From Sipunculus nudus (lineage: Eukaryota; Annelida; Sipuncula; Golfingiida; Sipunculidae), in contig CM049312.1 in NCBI GenBank assembly GCA_026874595.1, positions 23,493,956 to 23,557,955 of the forward strand: a stretch of 64,000 bases of DNA. Reading direction: 5' to 3'. The translations under genes and the position numbers were made by a program. The notes under the pieces are model-generated. The model was not told the DNA's origin. It saw only the letters and a list, made by a program, of their open reading frames with translations, and did not search any database. Shown here in pieces: positions 23,488 to 37,425 of this stretch. Each line of letters opens with the position of its first letter. Positions within the stretch are counted from its first letter, which is position 1.

Positions 23488-24164
23488 AATAAAATTTGGG
23501 ATTGTAAAAAAATTCAGCCATTCATTTTAATGATCAAGTGATCAATGATCCTGAAGCGAAATGCGATGAATGAGTCTAACACTTTCCGTGGTTGTGCTCC
23601 TATTCTGTTTCGTATAAATTTTAAGGATGATTTCAAAAGTATAATCGTTGATGGCATCAGCTTTTACTTTCGTTATGCATATCACAATCGTTTAAGTCAT
23701 TATTTATGCTTGTTATATATTGGGGAATGGTCGAAACAACGTACTAAATGAGTATATGGTACGTTCATACCGAGATGGCGTGTATAACTAAAGATGTGCC
23801 CAAACATGCATTTGTCTTTTGCTCGATCGCTTTCCACCAACTTTCCCTTAAATAAGGATTCAAGGGACGGTGTTCATATGCCTCTACCTGTTATATACTT
23901 GACGTTTCTTTCTCTGTCGAAAAATAGTAACTTACTGTTTAGATATATTTCAAACAAACATTTTAAATTTTGTGGGAAAGCAATTTTATTTTATTTAGTT
24001 TAAGATGTTGTAGAGGTACCTACAGAGATGAAAAAGGTATAGTTGTGAATCTTATTAAAAATCCGACAAGAGGAATTACGTAATATATCTAGCTGTTTAG
24101 TGCCCATATAGTATTAGAGGTGATATCAGCGAGACTTGAAAACTCTCTTAAATTTATTTTTCTG
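23488..24164. other. Intergenic sequence with no supported gene
   Basis: AT-rich, with no recognised repeat or exon. Confidence 0.5.
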
Positions 24165-25100
24165 CTGCAACCTCGAAATTTTTCGTAATACTTATGATAA
24201 TGCCATCTACAAGCTAAAACCTGTGTACGATATGTTTAAGTAAAAAAGTTATTTCTGCTAAATTGTAGTCTGTAGAATGCTATATATAAGACGCAAGAAC
24301 CCAAAGAAAGGCCAATTTAGGACAACTGACAAAGAGACAGACATACTGACAAAGTGACACAATTTTGAGGGCAGATGACTAGACCAGGTCACAAAGAATA
24401 CGAGGAAGAATTGAGCCATAGTTTTGGTAAGTAAGCTTTATAGTTTTGGAGAAAAATGAAAAGATATGTAGAAGTGTTTTTAGTTCAGCACCCCTAGTGG
24501 CTCTTTTCCGAAAATTAAAAGTCACTTTCGAGATAATAATGTACAACATAAGATGAACAAGTTTCGAAAGGATTCCTGCAAACTGTGGCCTGTAGAATGC
24601 CATATGTCAGACTCGAAAACCAGCAAGCGGGGCGAAATTGAGAATAACTGACGAACAGACAGACACACTGACACAGTGACACATGTGAGATAACAGATGA
24701 CTCAATAATCTTATAAAAAGGTATAGAGGAGCAAAATGAGCTAAAGTTTATGTGGGTAATGTTTATAGTTTTTGGATGTTTAGTCAAAAAATGGTATATT
24801 GTAGTGTTTCGAGTGTCGCCCCCAAGCGGTCATATTCCAAAACTGAAAAAATGGTGTAGCTATGAATCAAGTAGATACCACAAATGTAAGAAAGATATGG
24901 CGAAAACGGTTTTGACGTTTTTCAATGACCTTAACCTTGACCTTTGACCTATTTTGACCGAAAACGACAGGTGTCAGGGATTTCGGTTTTCTATTATCAT
25001 TTTCCATTCAAAGCGGTTGCTGCAAAAGTGTGGCCTGTAGAGTCGTGACAAACACATAAACACTCACAAACAAAGACACAGTTTCGCAACTGACAAACAT
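24165..25100. repeat. Diverged tandem repeat, about three units of 320-440 bp
   Basis: The landmark gtggcctgtagaatgccat or a close variant recurs near 24265, 24583 and 25031. Each is followed by a gacagacacactgaca-type stretch. The landmark cccctagtggct / cccccaagcggtc precedes in two units. This matches the style of dispersed mollusc repeats, but I cannot name the family. Confidence 0.6.
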
Positions 25101-25379
25101 GCTTGCCGAAATCGAAGATTTCCGGCTAGATACAAACTTATGCACATAACATAACAAAGCCATTATAGTGCCAGTCAATCAATGTAAGTTTTGAAGTGAG
25201 CACTTCATTTAGCAGGCAAATTGGGAGTGGAGCCAGTGGGGAACCCGCACAGGTTCCAGGCAGAACCCTCTAGTCTTCGGGGCATCCTAAGGGTTCTGTA
25301 TGTAACTCTGTTTTTTTTCTGAGAAACAAACAGAAGGGTTCTTCTTGGAACCTTTTTCATTAAAAGGTTCTTACGTGTC

Positions 25380-25436
<57 letters not shown>

Positions 25437-26837
25437 GATTAAGATTATAGGATATTTGGTAACTGTTATTCGCATTGAATTCATGTTAATAATAAATACG
25501 TGTATAGTATATGTAGTACACATTATTGAGAATTAAGAAAGCACTACAACTGTGATTGTCAATGACCGTACCAGCTGAATTATGAGGCTGGGTTTAACCA
25601 GAAAATGAACATCATGAATATATGTTTAAATCAGATAAATTTCTTTGTTCTGACTTAAAATATAAAAATACAAGAAAAATAAGCTTACATGTTTTCCATC
25701 ATGACAATTTCATTTTTAATGTATTTATATCCCTCTAATTAAAACTGGAATAAGCGGTGCCAATAAAAATTTTAATTCAGTAATGATGGTGAGAAAAAAA
25801 AATACAAGAATCATTATTTCGACATTTTGAGTAATTCCATGTCAAACAAACAAATGATATTGGCATGTTTTCTGATTAGACAATGTGTCATGATAGTAAT
25901 AATAATCTCGTTAAATAAATCATCCATTTGTAGTCTTCATATCTTCATTATCTAAGTTTGAGGATTTCAGACTAAGAATCAGATGAATGTCATAAGTTGG
26001 TGGGAAATTCCTATTTATAATTAACAGAAGTGACTGGAGTTCTACCAGAAACTGATGAGAACTGTCTAAAATAGATTATCTTCTTTTGTTTATGATGTCG
26101 CTTGAGAGTAATGTATCATATTGTTTTAATTACTTATATCATCATTGGAGCGTGGGCACGTTCTCTGATGCATGATTCATAAGCCATGGAATCGTAAAAT
26201 GAAAATCTGACATTAAACAATCCACGCGCTTCATTATTCCTACGCCCAGTCTCTAAAAAACACAGTTACTGCCAGTAATTTTGAAGCAATAAAGATAACG
26301 CTAAAATAATAAGATGGTGTTATTAGTATAATCCGCGGTATAGAATGGTATATTGGTTTTCTCTCGTTTATTTTACATACTTACTCTGTCACGAGGCTGT
26401 TCGTTAGCGTTTATAGCCTCCATAAGTATATGATGTAAATAATCTGGTCGTGTTCGTATGTTATAAATATGGGTACGGAAAAACCTGGCCATGGTTATTG
26501 GTTGAGAAAAACGTTTATTACTTATGTGAAATTGGCAAAAGGTGAATGTGGCAACAGCCAGAGTACCCGTTCACGCTTATCTTTATCCCTCGAATCATTG
26601 TGACCGTGGCGTCTCATTTATAATATATGACGGTGTGCTGATGAACCACTATGCCGTCCAGACATTTTTCTCTTTCTTTAATTTTCCTGTTTGTTAGACA
26701 AAAAAACACACGAGTGTATATACACTCATGTTGAATTCATTTGCTATACTTTTTTTTGTAAATTAAGTTTAAATATCACCATATAAGCAAGTAACATATC
26801 AACTTTGCCGGTTCCGAATGTGTCTAACCTTTTTAAG

Positions 26838-26923
<86 letters not shown>

Positions 26924-27037
26924 ATTGTATTGTATATCTGCTTTCCAAATGACATTTTTGGGTAGATATATATACGTGTATATATGTATATATAAATAAA
27001 TATATATATATATATTATACATATGTATGTATATATT

Positions 27038-27076
<39 letters not shown>

Positions 27077-27458
27077 TGTTTTGTATTTCTGCTTACCCAA
27101 TGACACTTTTGGGTAGATTTGTTGTCAAACCTGCATGGATATTATTTAAATTATCTACATTGAGAAATTACGGATTTATAATTGATATATAGTAAAGTTT
27201 CACTAAATATACCATATAATTGCAATGTTGAAAATGTTGAATTTTAACCAAGGGACCTAGGATAAGTTAAATCTATTATATTTATTACCACGTTTACTCT
27301 CAGTAAATTTTGTGTAAATAATGATTCGTCCTGTACGCCTCGCTGGTATTATTACAACAAATGTGCAAATGATTGTCACTTTTATCCGACTTCAACCTAT
27401 TAATCGATGAAAGTTTTCTCTCTTATGAGGAAAAATGCTCTGGAAATTAATTAAAATA
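25101..27458. other. Intergenic sequence with several TA and CT microsatellites
   Basis: (TA)n at 25382-25434, (CT)n at about 26847-26870 running into (TA)n to 26920, and a further TA-rich block at 26960-27070. A short duplication (tctgcttncccaatgacatttttgggtaga type) flanks the last block at about 26938-26966 and 27089-27117. No gene is supported. Confidence 0.7.
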
Positions 27459-29064
27459 CAGTGGAGCGCCGTTCATCCGAACACCGTTTATCCGTCATTA
27501 AAACTGGAGAACCGAAATTATGACCGTTTATCCGTAATTTTGAAAATCTGGAAAATATAAAAAATAATATTTATTTAATAAGAAGAACTGATAATGGCTC
27601 GTGTATTTACTCCCGGTCGGTCCCGACTAATTATGAATGCATCACCGGTTCGTTTCTGCAGGTGTGACAACGCCTAATTACCCAAGTTGTACACACGCAG
27701 CTTGGGCTTGTACTCATTTGAGCAGTTATAGATGTGAAAACTACCACCGGCCGAGTCCCCTAATTAACCTTGTGTCCTGCAATGTCGAGTTGTTCACACC
27801 CGCTAACCATCCGGCCATGAGAGCGAGTAGATTTTGAGCTGATAATGTCGGACTCTGATACGCTCGAACTTGTACTCATCTGAGCAGTTTAACAGTGCAG
27901 GCAAATCTATCTTCTATATAAGCTATACCATGACACGCAAGTTCATTCACAATTTAGCAAATCTTCACCACGACAACACAGCACTCACGTTTCATGTCAG
28001 ATGGAGTCAGTGTCTCGCAAGCGCAAACGCCATGTCCTGTCACTTGAAGACAAGCTCAGCATTCTGGAGAGACTTGATCGAGGCACCAAGGCAGCTGAGC
28101 TGGCCAGAGAGTTCAATGTTGGCAGATCTACTATTAGTGAAATCAAGAACAGTGGTCAGAAGCTAAAGGATTTCAAGGGCCAGATGCCAGACACGCATGC
28201 TTCCAAGAGACGAAAGACGATGCGCACGGCGTCTGATGACAAGCTGGATGCGGCCGTATACACATGGTTTCTGCAGGAACGGTCCAAAGGCAGCCCAATC
28301 TCCGGTCCAATCCTGATGGAAAAGGCAGCGATGTACAACAAGTCGATGCATGGCTCTGACAGTACATTTTTGGCGTCAAGTGGGTGGCTCAAGCGGTTCA
28401 AGGAACGTCACGGCATCCGGCAGCTTGAGATTCAGGGCGAGGCCTTGTCAGCGGACACCAGCCACATCGACGAATTCCGATCCCACGTGCGTGAATTGCA
28501 AGAACGGGAAAGTTTGAGAGACTGTCAAGTGTACAACGCCGACGAGACAGGTCTCTACTGGAAGGTTTTGCCTGACAAAACCCTAGCTGATGCGTCCGAG
28601 AAATGTGCTCCTGGACATAAGGTGTCAAAAGAGCGGATTACTGCTCTGTTGTGCACCAACGCAACCGGTGAACACAAAGTGCGCCCCCTGATGATCGGGA
28701 AGTCAACTAAACCAAGGTGTTTCAAGCACGTGAACATGGACTCCCTGCCTGTGGCGTATCGGGCTCAGAAAAACGCGTGGATGAGCCGTGAGCTCTTCAC
28801 GGATTGGTTTCACCAGGAATTCGTCCCGCCCGTCCGTCAGTATGCCAGGGAGAGTCTGAAGCAGACGCCAGCACGCGCATTACTTCTTGTGGACAACTGC
28901 CCCGCCCATCCCATTGAAGATGAACTGCGGACTAGTGACGGGAACATATGGTGTATCTTCCTGCCAAAGAATTGCACCAGCAAGATACAGCCCTGTGATG
29001 CTGGCATCATAGAATGAACAAAACCCGTGTCCCCCGAGATGTTCGGATGAACGGCGCTCCACTG
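27459..29064. mobile_element. Tigger/pogo-like DNA transposon, 1606 bp, intact ends
   Basis: The terminal inverted repeats start CAGTGGAGCGCCGTTCATCC and match closely for about 27 bp. TA dinucleotides flank both sides (27457-27458 and 29065-29066), as expected for Tc1/mariner/pogo insertion. It encodes the transposase at 28001-29017. It is shorter than typical autonomous Tigger elements, because the 3' part of the transposase gene is missing. Confidence 0.92.
28001..29017 (+). CDS. Tigger/pogo transposase, C-terminally truncated (338 aa)
   Basis: This DDD transposase would cut and paste its own element in the nucleus. Residues 1-55 form a CENP-B/Psq-type helix-turn-helix (KRKRHVLSLEDKLSILERLD, AELAREFNVGRSTISEIK). 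Residues ~75-145 are the CENP-B DNA-binding half (SGWLKRFKERHGI). The DDE_1 catalytic core follows, with all three expected acids visible: YNADETGLYW, LLLVDNCPAHP and QPCDAGII. The frame ends five residues after the third aspartate; family members run on for roughly a hundred residues or more. The body has no stop or frameshift, so the copy looks young or was recently active in trans. The start is the first ATG preceding the HTH. It sits 543 bp inside the left TIR. Confidence 0.92.
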   Translation: MESVSRKRKRHVLSLEDKLSILERLDRGTKAAELAREFNVGRSTISEIKNSGQKLKDFKGQMPDTHASKRRKTMRTASDDKLDAAVYTWFLQERSKGSPISGPILMEKAAMYNKSMHGSDSTFLASSGWLKRFKERHGIRQLEIQGEALSADTSHIDEFRSHVRELQERESLRDCQVYNADETGLYWKVLPDKTLADASEKCAPGHKVSKERITALLCTNATGEHKVRPLMIGKSTKPRCFKHVNMDSLPVAYRAQKNAWMSRELFTDWFHQEFVPPVRQYARESLKQTPARALLLVDNCPAHPIEDELRTSDGNIWCIFLPKNCTSKIQPCDAGIIE

Positions 29065-29066
29065 TA

Positions 29067-29516
29067 CTAGTTAGCATCCATGGCATGATCCCCTTCGTTT
29101 GTGTTTTTTTTTTATTCTACCATGTTTCTTTCATGTTCTAAATTAAACAAAATGTTTGATTGAATCAAAATTGAAATTTCAAATAAGAAAAAACATGATA
29201 GAGGAAATAAAAAAAAAAACAGTTTTGAGATATTGTCATATAGTTTGATATTAGCCTACTAAAAGTGGGTTTTTGTTACTGATTATTAAAAAAACGGTAC
29301 ACATTTTCAATATTTAAATTTTCAAAACTGTTAAAATATCATAAAACAATGAATGTAAATTTCATAAATACAAATGACTTTATAAAGAATTAACGCTTAT
29401 GGGTTCTGATATGTTTTCAAACAACTTTTGGGTTAATTTTAATTTGGAGGATATTTGCCAGAGGCGCTTCTTTAAACACATCTCATTCAGCCGGACATTG
29501 AGAAAAATCAAACAAA

Positions 29517-29554
<38 letters not shown>

Positions 29555-32500
29555 TAATTGTAGATGTCTGAGGAAGGAAGGGCGTAGAAATACACATAAG
29601 GCGTGCGTGGGTGAAGCAGATGAATTAAGACCAGAAGAAAGAGTGGTCGGGAAGCGAATGTGAAACAGACAACCAGTGGAACAATAACGTTTGAGGATGT
29701 GTGTCACTACCTCATATTAAACATGTATTATGTTATAAACATTATAACGTTAATTACTATCTCGTAGATATTTTAGGAAAGGTATGAAAAATAATTTCAC
29801 CTCAAACTGTTGATGAAGAATGTACAAACAGTTCTCTATAATAAGAGTAGTTTTACTGTATTGTTACACGATTAAAGGAAAATCAATAAACTCCACTCAG
29901 GGCGGCGTCATAAGATCATTCTGCTGGATCATTCTTTATGGATGACTTCAGTTGTGATGTGAGATGGACAAAATACGGATGAAGTAGGCGACTGTGCCTG
30001 CGTTATAAACTTAGAAGAGTTCCCGAGCTTGCGTCAAAGCTGTAAAATAAATTCACCATAGCAAAAGATGTGGCTGATAAAACCACCAGTAACGTGTAAT
30101 ACAGAACTAGGAAGTACTCAAGTGATACAGGCTGATTGGATTCTGACACATTTTTTCCCGCTCCAGATTAAATAATCGATTTTGATCCGAAACTTCGTTT
30201 GAGTAGGTAAATAGCGGCCAGATGAGCGTCTCGTCTTGGGGTCTACCGTGACGTCGTTAAACTAATATCATCTTGTAACTGAAGAGAAAAATCTACTCCA
30301 AGCAATAAGGGCGTAAATACGTCCTCGTTCGTCCTACACGTTTACTGAGCGTTTTCAGATCATGCTTCGTAAAATCTCTTCTGATCCAGGACGACTCTAC
30401 CACGATGATGGCCGACCCCTCTGGCATTAAATAACCCCGTCTGGCGAGGTCTGGGCAAATATCAATTTCCAACAATGAGCGTGTCTCGGCATTTGATCCG
30501 ATCATTTAAATGAACTGCTCTCGGTTTGGTTGGCTAACCCCAGCTTTTTGCCAAATCAAACGGGGAGAGATCACATCGGTATATTTTTGTCACTGTAAAA
30601 GTGAAAGTTTTCCCATCCGACTGACTTCCCTTCACGTATGGTGTACATTAAGGGTGAAGACTTTCTCATACTGACTGTTATCGCTCCAGACAGCCTGGCC
30701 TTTTGAGGATGATGTTTGTCGCCATCAATTCTCCTCTTCATCACTCATCCTTGCTGCCTACTGTATCTCTCGTTATCCGCTTCATCAGGTTATTACATCC
30801 ACTGCCAGTAGAATATGTACACATGGTCCGTCTAATTTTCTGCCCCTTTTCTATCAGATCAGCGCATATAAGACATATAAATTATGATACTTTTAAAGTA
30901 ACCCCAGTAATACCCAGGGACTTAGTAAGGTTTACAGTGCTTTTTATCCTCATCTAATTTATGGGACGAGCGCTTCATCCCCTAAAACTGTGTGATGGAT
31001 GGTCAAAGGGCCGCAAGGCATGAGGTCCCCTAAATGATATATAAAACATCCTCATATGGCAGGCCATGCATCTATATATATATATATGGCACGGTAGTGG
31101 TTCGTACTAGTATAAAAGGCATGCAACACCCTTCCGCCAGAGGTCGTTTCTACTCAAAATTAACATCTTCAAGTTAAAGCACTGTTGGAAGGCCGGGACA
31201 ACTTGTCTCAACTTACAGTAGTAATTTCAAGAAACCACCTGATTATATTTCACATACACATGCTTATAAAATATTACTAATTCCTCGAGGTCCTTAAGAC
31301 ATAGACAGCCATGTTTATGTAATTGGTAAAACAATACTTATCCAATTTAACGTATTTGGCATTTGCACAGACTATATAGGCCTATCCTTCTTCACTGCAT
31401 TTATATCTAACAATCTGCTGTATTTAGAACCCCACTGCATTGTGGGATATGAATTTCAAAGCCGATAATCCTATTCTTGTGCGTCCGAGTCTGCGCAGTG
31501 TTGGGTACGGAGCTATGTTGTATGATATTAAGATGCCCTTTAGATTGATTGATTGATTTTACATGTTCTTTAATTTTAAAGAAATCTCTACATTTCCCTC
31601 TCTCTCTCTCTCTCTCTCTCTCTCCTGACCGATCACATACTCCAATTAAAGTAGTCTCATGGAAAGTAAAATGTGATTGCTAATTTAAAATCAACATATA
31701 TGAATCCTCGAAGTTTAATGAAGTTAATAGGTTGTTAATATTATGCCAATTGGAAGGCTTCCTTTGAATCTTACAGTCCGTAACGTCAGGTAGTAATGTC
31801 ACATTGTTAGCTCTTTATCTTGTAGGATTTTTCTCACAGATAAACCAACACTAATCAGCAATTTTAAGTTTTAATTTGCTACATGGCAGAAAGATTTGTC
31901 CGAATTTTGAATGGTTGTTATTTCTAAGCAAAAACATATACTGCCCAAAAACGTGATGGTCAAAGATCTATAACAATCGCAGCTGGTAATATCAAATGAT
32001 TTCCCATATGTCGATTAACGTTTAGCTCCTTAGCATGTCAAAGCGTCTTGATTAAGTACCTGGGCCTATGTCTGTATCACTCAGGCGCTAGAGAACAAGT
32101 AAAGGGCAATTCTGCCATGACCTCCTTTTCCCAAATTCTAGGTCCGCCCCTGATTCGGGAAAATCCTTACATGTCAGATAAAGGTTCGATCTCATTGGCT
32201 GGTTCTTTGTCTGTGTTAGGCTGCATTTATATTCCATCATACGGTAAACTTATATTAAAGGCGGCGCCTCGTTCGTTCGCCCTGCTACCTGACAGATGAC
32301 CATGCAGCCGCCAAACAAGCATTCGGGTTAGTCTGGGTGTCGCCAAACCTGTTTCCGCGTCTCGGCGAATTGATCATTTTAACAACAAATATTAATTTAA
32401 TCAATAACTATACCCTTACTTAAACTACATTTTCGGCTGTGGTGTTTTATATAGTCATGTTAGTTCATATTAAACATGTTTGGGTATACATCCCTTTGCG

Positions 32501-33000
32501 TGCAGTATCAGCAAACTATTTTCATTTTGAAACAAGGATTTTCTATAGGAAACCACTGCAATACCGCTCTGCGAGGAGATTCCGTGAAGCGAGTTGTTTT
32601 CGATACCTGTACACGATCAGATTCTACATAACATACAGGCATGAGAGATTTGACAGCATGCATACCCATGAGGATTCTCCTGAATCTGCGTTCGGGCATA
32701 TATTTTATGTGTGGCAGAATGAAAGCGAATGACATCGAGTTTCCTGAAATGTTTATTCCTTGGTTTCCTGAAATTAGGAAATATCTCCAAATTTCTCGTG
32801 ATTATTAAAAGATGGACTTTTTAATATGATCCTTCAGGTTTCTGTGGTTTATCTCTGATCCCTCAGATAACTGTCCGTGACGTAGGGGTTAAATAATATG
32901 ATCATTCGATTTCGAATCTATCAGAAAAACGCTATTAACTGACAGACTGTTTCGTCCAATCTCGCCGATTCAGGCCGCCTCAGGCCCATCACATATAATA
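29067..33000. other. Intergenic sequence with no supported gene
   Basis: AT-rich, with (CT)n tracts at about 29519-29550 and 31598-31624 and a short TA run near 31075. The 70-codon frame on the minus strand at 30293-30505 is less repeat-like than the others but has no recognised domain. Confidence 0.55.
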
Positions 33001-33002
33001 TA

Positions 33003-33005
33003 TAC

Positions 33006-33072
<67 letters not shown>
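33003..33072. repeat. (TA)n microsatellite
   Basis: About 60 nt of uninterrupted TA, preceded by TG/TA-rich sequence. Confidence 0.95.
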
Positions 33073-33074
<2 letters not shown>

Positions 33075-36000
33075 CATACGCGTCCAGGCAGGCTGCCTTC
33101 TGTCCATAAGAATAACGCCCGTGACTAATGGACTGTATCAAAAGGGCATACAGAACACGAGTCTTGTTTCAGAGTATGAGACAAAGCCCTCATCATAAGG
33201 GGAATAGAAGCATACTTTTGAACAAAGCTACTTCGAGATAATTATGTCATCCATTATTTCTTTATATTTTCCTCAATAATTATTTTTCAATTAAACATCC
33301 ATTTTATGATACAATTTAGGACATAAGCATGTGTTAATGGCTTTACTGAACAGTCATAACTGTTAAAAAATAGAAAATGCTAGAACGTTCAGTTCAAATT
33401 TTAAATATATAATTACAAAAGTATTGAAAACTGAACAAGAATTACTCCAAAAATAAAAAATATATATATATGCAGATCTTCAATAATATGTGGTGCTTGG
33501 AGTGAAGAAAATTTGATATTTGGGAGGGGACTATTGCCCGGGGGATGGGGGATGTTCTGATCAAACCCCTATGGATGGATTGTCCCTCTACATTTTCTAA
33601 GCAAACGAGGCCCATGGCACAGGTCCGGGCCGTCCCGGGTCCCTCAGATGAACACCTCTGACTGACGGATTGTATTATATCATTTTATAGGTTCAGGCTG
33701 TCCAGGGTCCATCGGACATTAGCCTGTGTTTGGCAGCCTGTCAGGATCAGGGTCGTCTGACACCCCAGCTCACTGCGACTTTCTTTCTCTCCTTGGCGAT
33801 CTGCGCTCGATATGTACACTATGACGCTTATCATCAGGCGTCTAGACCAGACTTGTAGTGGATACCAAGAAAATTATTATATTATGATCGGATGGTCCTT
33901 TGAATCCGTGTATCATCGGCTCACCCGCTTCTTGTATACAGGTAATAGCCTTTCTCACATGGAATGCGTGTTAAGATTATTGGATAGTACATTGTATTAT
34001 TAATTAGTCAATGGGAAGGTAGGAAGTTCAGTGTGAGGTGAGGGGGTGCGCTCGAGATTATACGATACAATTGTTTAAGTTTCAAAGAAATCTTTAGGAG
34101 ACCATACGGTACAGACAAGCATTATTCCAACCTTTTATCCTGTGAAAAGTGTTAAGATTCCCTAATAATCATCTAAACACTTGTTTAAAATCCTATGGTC
34201 ACATGTTTGATAAAAATAATCTTATTTATAGAAAAAATAACCGTGAGGTTTTAACAAGTTTTATTAACTAATTCAAGGGCGTGCATCTTCATTAATCATC
34301 ATGGCCTTGTTTGCTGGTACTATGTGTGAGGGACAATCTACAGGATTACCCCCCCCCCCCCCTAATCCATCCCACCATTTGATAACAATCATCAAAACAC
34401 GAAAAGCCTATATTTATGACAATTTAACGAGGCATTGACGCGTGCTACACCCTAAATTATGCCAATATGATACTCAAAATTTAAAGATTATTGAAGAAAA
34501 TTATACAAATGTAAACTCAGAGGCAGAATGGATCTCAAAATGTTAAAAAATGTTTTATTCCAAAATAAGTGAGGGATACACATGTTACTCTGTGCCTTAC
34601 CCTTAAAAGGAAAAAAAAATAAACTCATGGTGGTTGCCCCCATTCCAGTATGAAAGCAGAAATGCCCTCGTCTCGTGTGTAGGGTAAGTTTACGGACCAG
34701 CTCCCGCTAATTGATACATTATCCTGCTACTAGCGTGTCAGTATTCCCGTGGCGATATAACCTAAGATAGGATCCAAACTTAACTTTTCAATCAACTTTT
34801 TATTTCTATCTGCGAAGTAAAACACAGATGAATTGACCGTATTCATGTTATCGCGCGCTGCCGGTCCAATCAGTCGTATTTAATTTCATGCTGTTAAAAA
34901 ACTTGTGGGTCATGTATCAGAATTCACCGTGAAATTATCTCCTAAATAAAATCGACCAATTTTGTCCCATGAGCAACAAAACCCAACATTTAATTATCTA
35001 AGCACGACACGTGGTAACCAGGTCATAGCGCCATCCCCTGCACAAAGACGGTGCTAAATTCTCATTGACCAGACGTTAAATTATCTAAATACGGCAGGAC
35101 GTATACACACAAGGGAATGAGCCCGTTCGCAATGAAGGCGTGTTAGCTTTATCGGAAAGGACCCATAGGTCTTGAAGCTCGGCTGCGAAAGGTGCAATAC
35201 GGTGAAGTATATTCGAATGAGGCACAGTTTTCTATATCACATTTCAATACAAATTACCTGATACCATAACTGAAACTTGCTAAGACTTCAAAGTATCAAA
35301 ATAAATTAAAACAAGGAAAATACATAAAGATTAAGAAATGATAGGTGGCGCCAAACGTTACGGTCATTGGCAAGTGAGGTACCTGTTCAGAACCCACACC
35401 ATTTCAGCATAAAGATTTTTTTTTCTGAGGAAATGTTACTCAAAATTGGCTAGTGATGGTAAGGCCAAAAAAAAAAAATAAAAATAAAAGGTATGGTTCT
35501 CAAGCACCGCCCGCATCAATTTTAAATCCCAGCATCAACAATTTTTATTTTGATTTTTAATAGAAACTTACCAATTATGAGCCGAGCCGCTCAGACATTT
35601 CAATCAAGAAGATAAAATCATGCAGTTTCCTTTGTTATGTAGTGCTTTTCCTTTTTTAGCAAAATAAATATGTTATTATGATGCTTTTCCCTTATCACTT
35701 GAAATTTTTATCGAAACATACCAACAAATTAAATATAAAAAACCACCCGCCCGCATTTATTTATAGTAAACAGTATTTACACAAAGTGCATTGCATAAGT
35801 AACTTTATCAAAGTCATTCAGATCAGACCAAATTCACCAAAAGACATTCAAGATTGGACACATTAATTCACTTTCTTGGTCTGCTGAGGAGGAAAGATAA
35901 AGATTTCGTTAATGGGAACCCTGTAGGCGGTGCATCCACAGTCATTCAATAAGCGCACAAATCTCAACAAGACAGACATGCAAGGGTATTTACATTCTTT

Positions 36001-37224
36001 TTCTTAAAGCCAGTGCGATAAATTGAATTCCTGAGCCAACACAATATAGTATGCAACATTTAAAATCTGAATATGCCAGTGTCAGACTCAGTCCTGTCAC
36101 AGTACCTTTATTTTGGGAATAAACTGGACCGATCGGTCAAAGGAGCTATAAACTTAACAATTTTATCTTCACCGATAAAAACATGTATATGGACGTCGTG
36201 TGAGAAACTCATGCCCTGAATTTATCCCTGGAATATGGACGTCATGGCTTAAAACAGGCTCCCTAAGTTTGTCTGTGAAATATGGACTTCTGGGCTTCAG
36301 ACTCGAAACTTGAAAATGATGCAGAAAACCGAAGGAATCATGTTCGGTGAAGTCAGACAGCGTGGAGTTTTGCAGGTTTAGTTTGGAATTACGAACATAG
36401 GGCTGTTACAGTACCTCAAGGTTTGCCAACCTGACCTACGTACAGGGCTTGGTTTGAAGTCCATTCTGTAGCTTTTTGTTCCGAGAATAAATGTGTCGGT
36501 GTGTACAACACGCCCTATAGGGCTAGCTTTGCATAGGATATATAGATGAATTGGTTTAAATCCCTACCTCTATCTGTGCTAGGAGAATAAAGGGGACCTG
36601 CTATTGGAAACCCCCCCCCCCCCCCCCCCCCCGAGTCATTTGGCTGTCTCACAGTCTCTCTCCATCCTATCTCCTTCTCAATCACCAACACAAAGACATT
36701 CATATGGTACTTGTTATTTATTGGAAGGATAAAATACCATACTCATATTTTACACATTACACTGCACTATGTTCTCTTGTGACAGGTAGTCTAGCTTGCC
36801 TTGGTAAATAATCCTCACTTATACAGATGAAACGCTGGGTTGGGGTCACACCGCCAAAGCACCTATGTCAAGTCGTTTTAAGTGAACTTCATAGATTTAA
36901 CTCTTTTTGAATGAAAGACTCATTTTAATGAATTCAAAGCTCAAATACAACACAAACATAAAGCTATCTAAATCACACATAAATTTTTAAGACACAAATT
37001 ATACAGATATATAATAAACATAAAAATGATAAACAGAACAACATCAGCCACCTGTACACAATTTTAAATAATACACTGCTAGGCCAGAATAAATCAATTT
37101 TAATGCTAACAATCTGAGGATTTTTTACATCCATATATACCAAGTACATGGAATGATCCATAATAAATCACGATTTGCCACTTCATAAAATTAACGTAAC
37201 TTTTTCTTTGCTTTCTCTAGTACA
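33073..37224. other. Intergenic sequence with no supported gene
   Basis: It includes poly-C runs at about 34350 and at 36611-36632 (22 C). No exon, transposase or RNA gene was recognised. Confidence 0.55.
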
Positions 37225-37425
37225 AATAAAACATTTTAATTTTACATAAGACATTTGTTGTAATGCCATACAAGTGTTCTGTGGATTTTTTGTTCCCAAA
37301 GTCCGCGTAACAATTAATTCTTTCAATAAAACATTTTAATTTTACATAAGACATTTGTTGTAATGCCATACAAGTGTTCTGTGGATTTTTTTGTTCCCAA
37401 AGTCCGCGTAACAATTAATTCTTTC
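37225..37425. repeat. Two-copy tandem duplication, 100/101 bp, near-perfect
   Basis: Copy 1 is 37225-37324 and copy 2 is 37325-37425. They start aataaaacattttaatttta and end attaattctttc. The visible difference is one extra T in the poly-T of copy 2. This indicates a very recent duplication (or an assembly artefact). Confidence 0.95.

Noticed and set aside
28156-29086. Minus-strand open frames across the Tigger transposase
   Set aside because: They are shadows of the forward transposase frame.
30293-30505. 70-codon minus-strand frame in intergenic DNA
   Set aside because: Composition is fairly gene-like, but I recognise no domain and see no partner exons.
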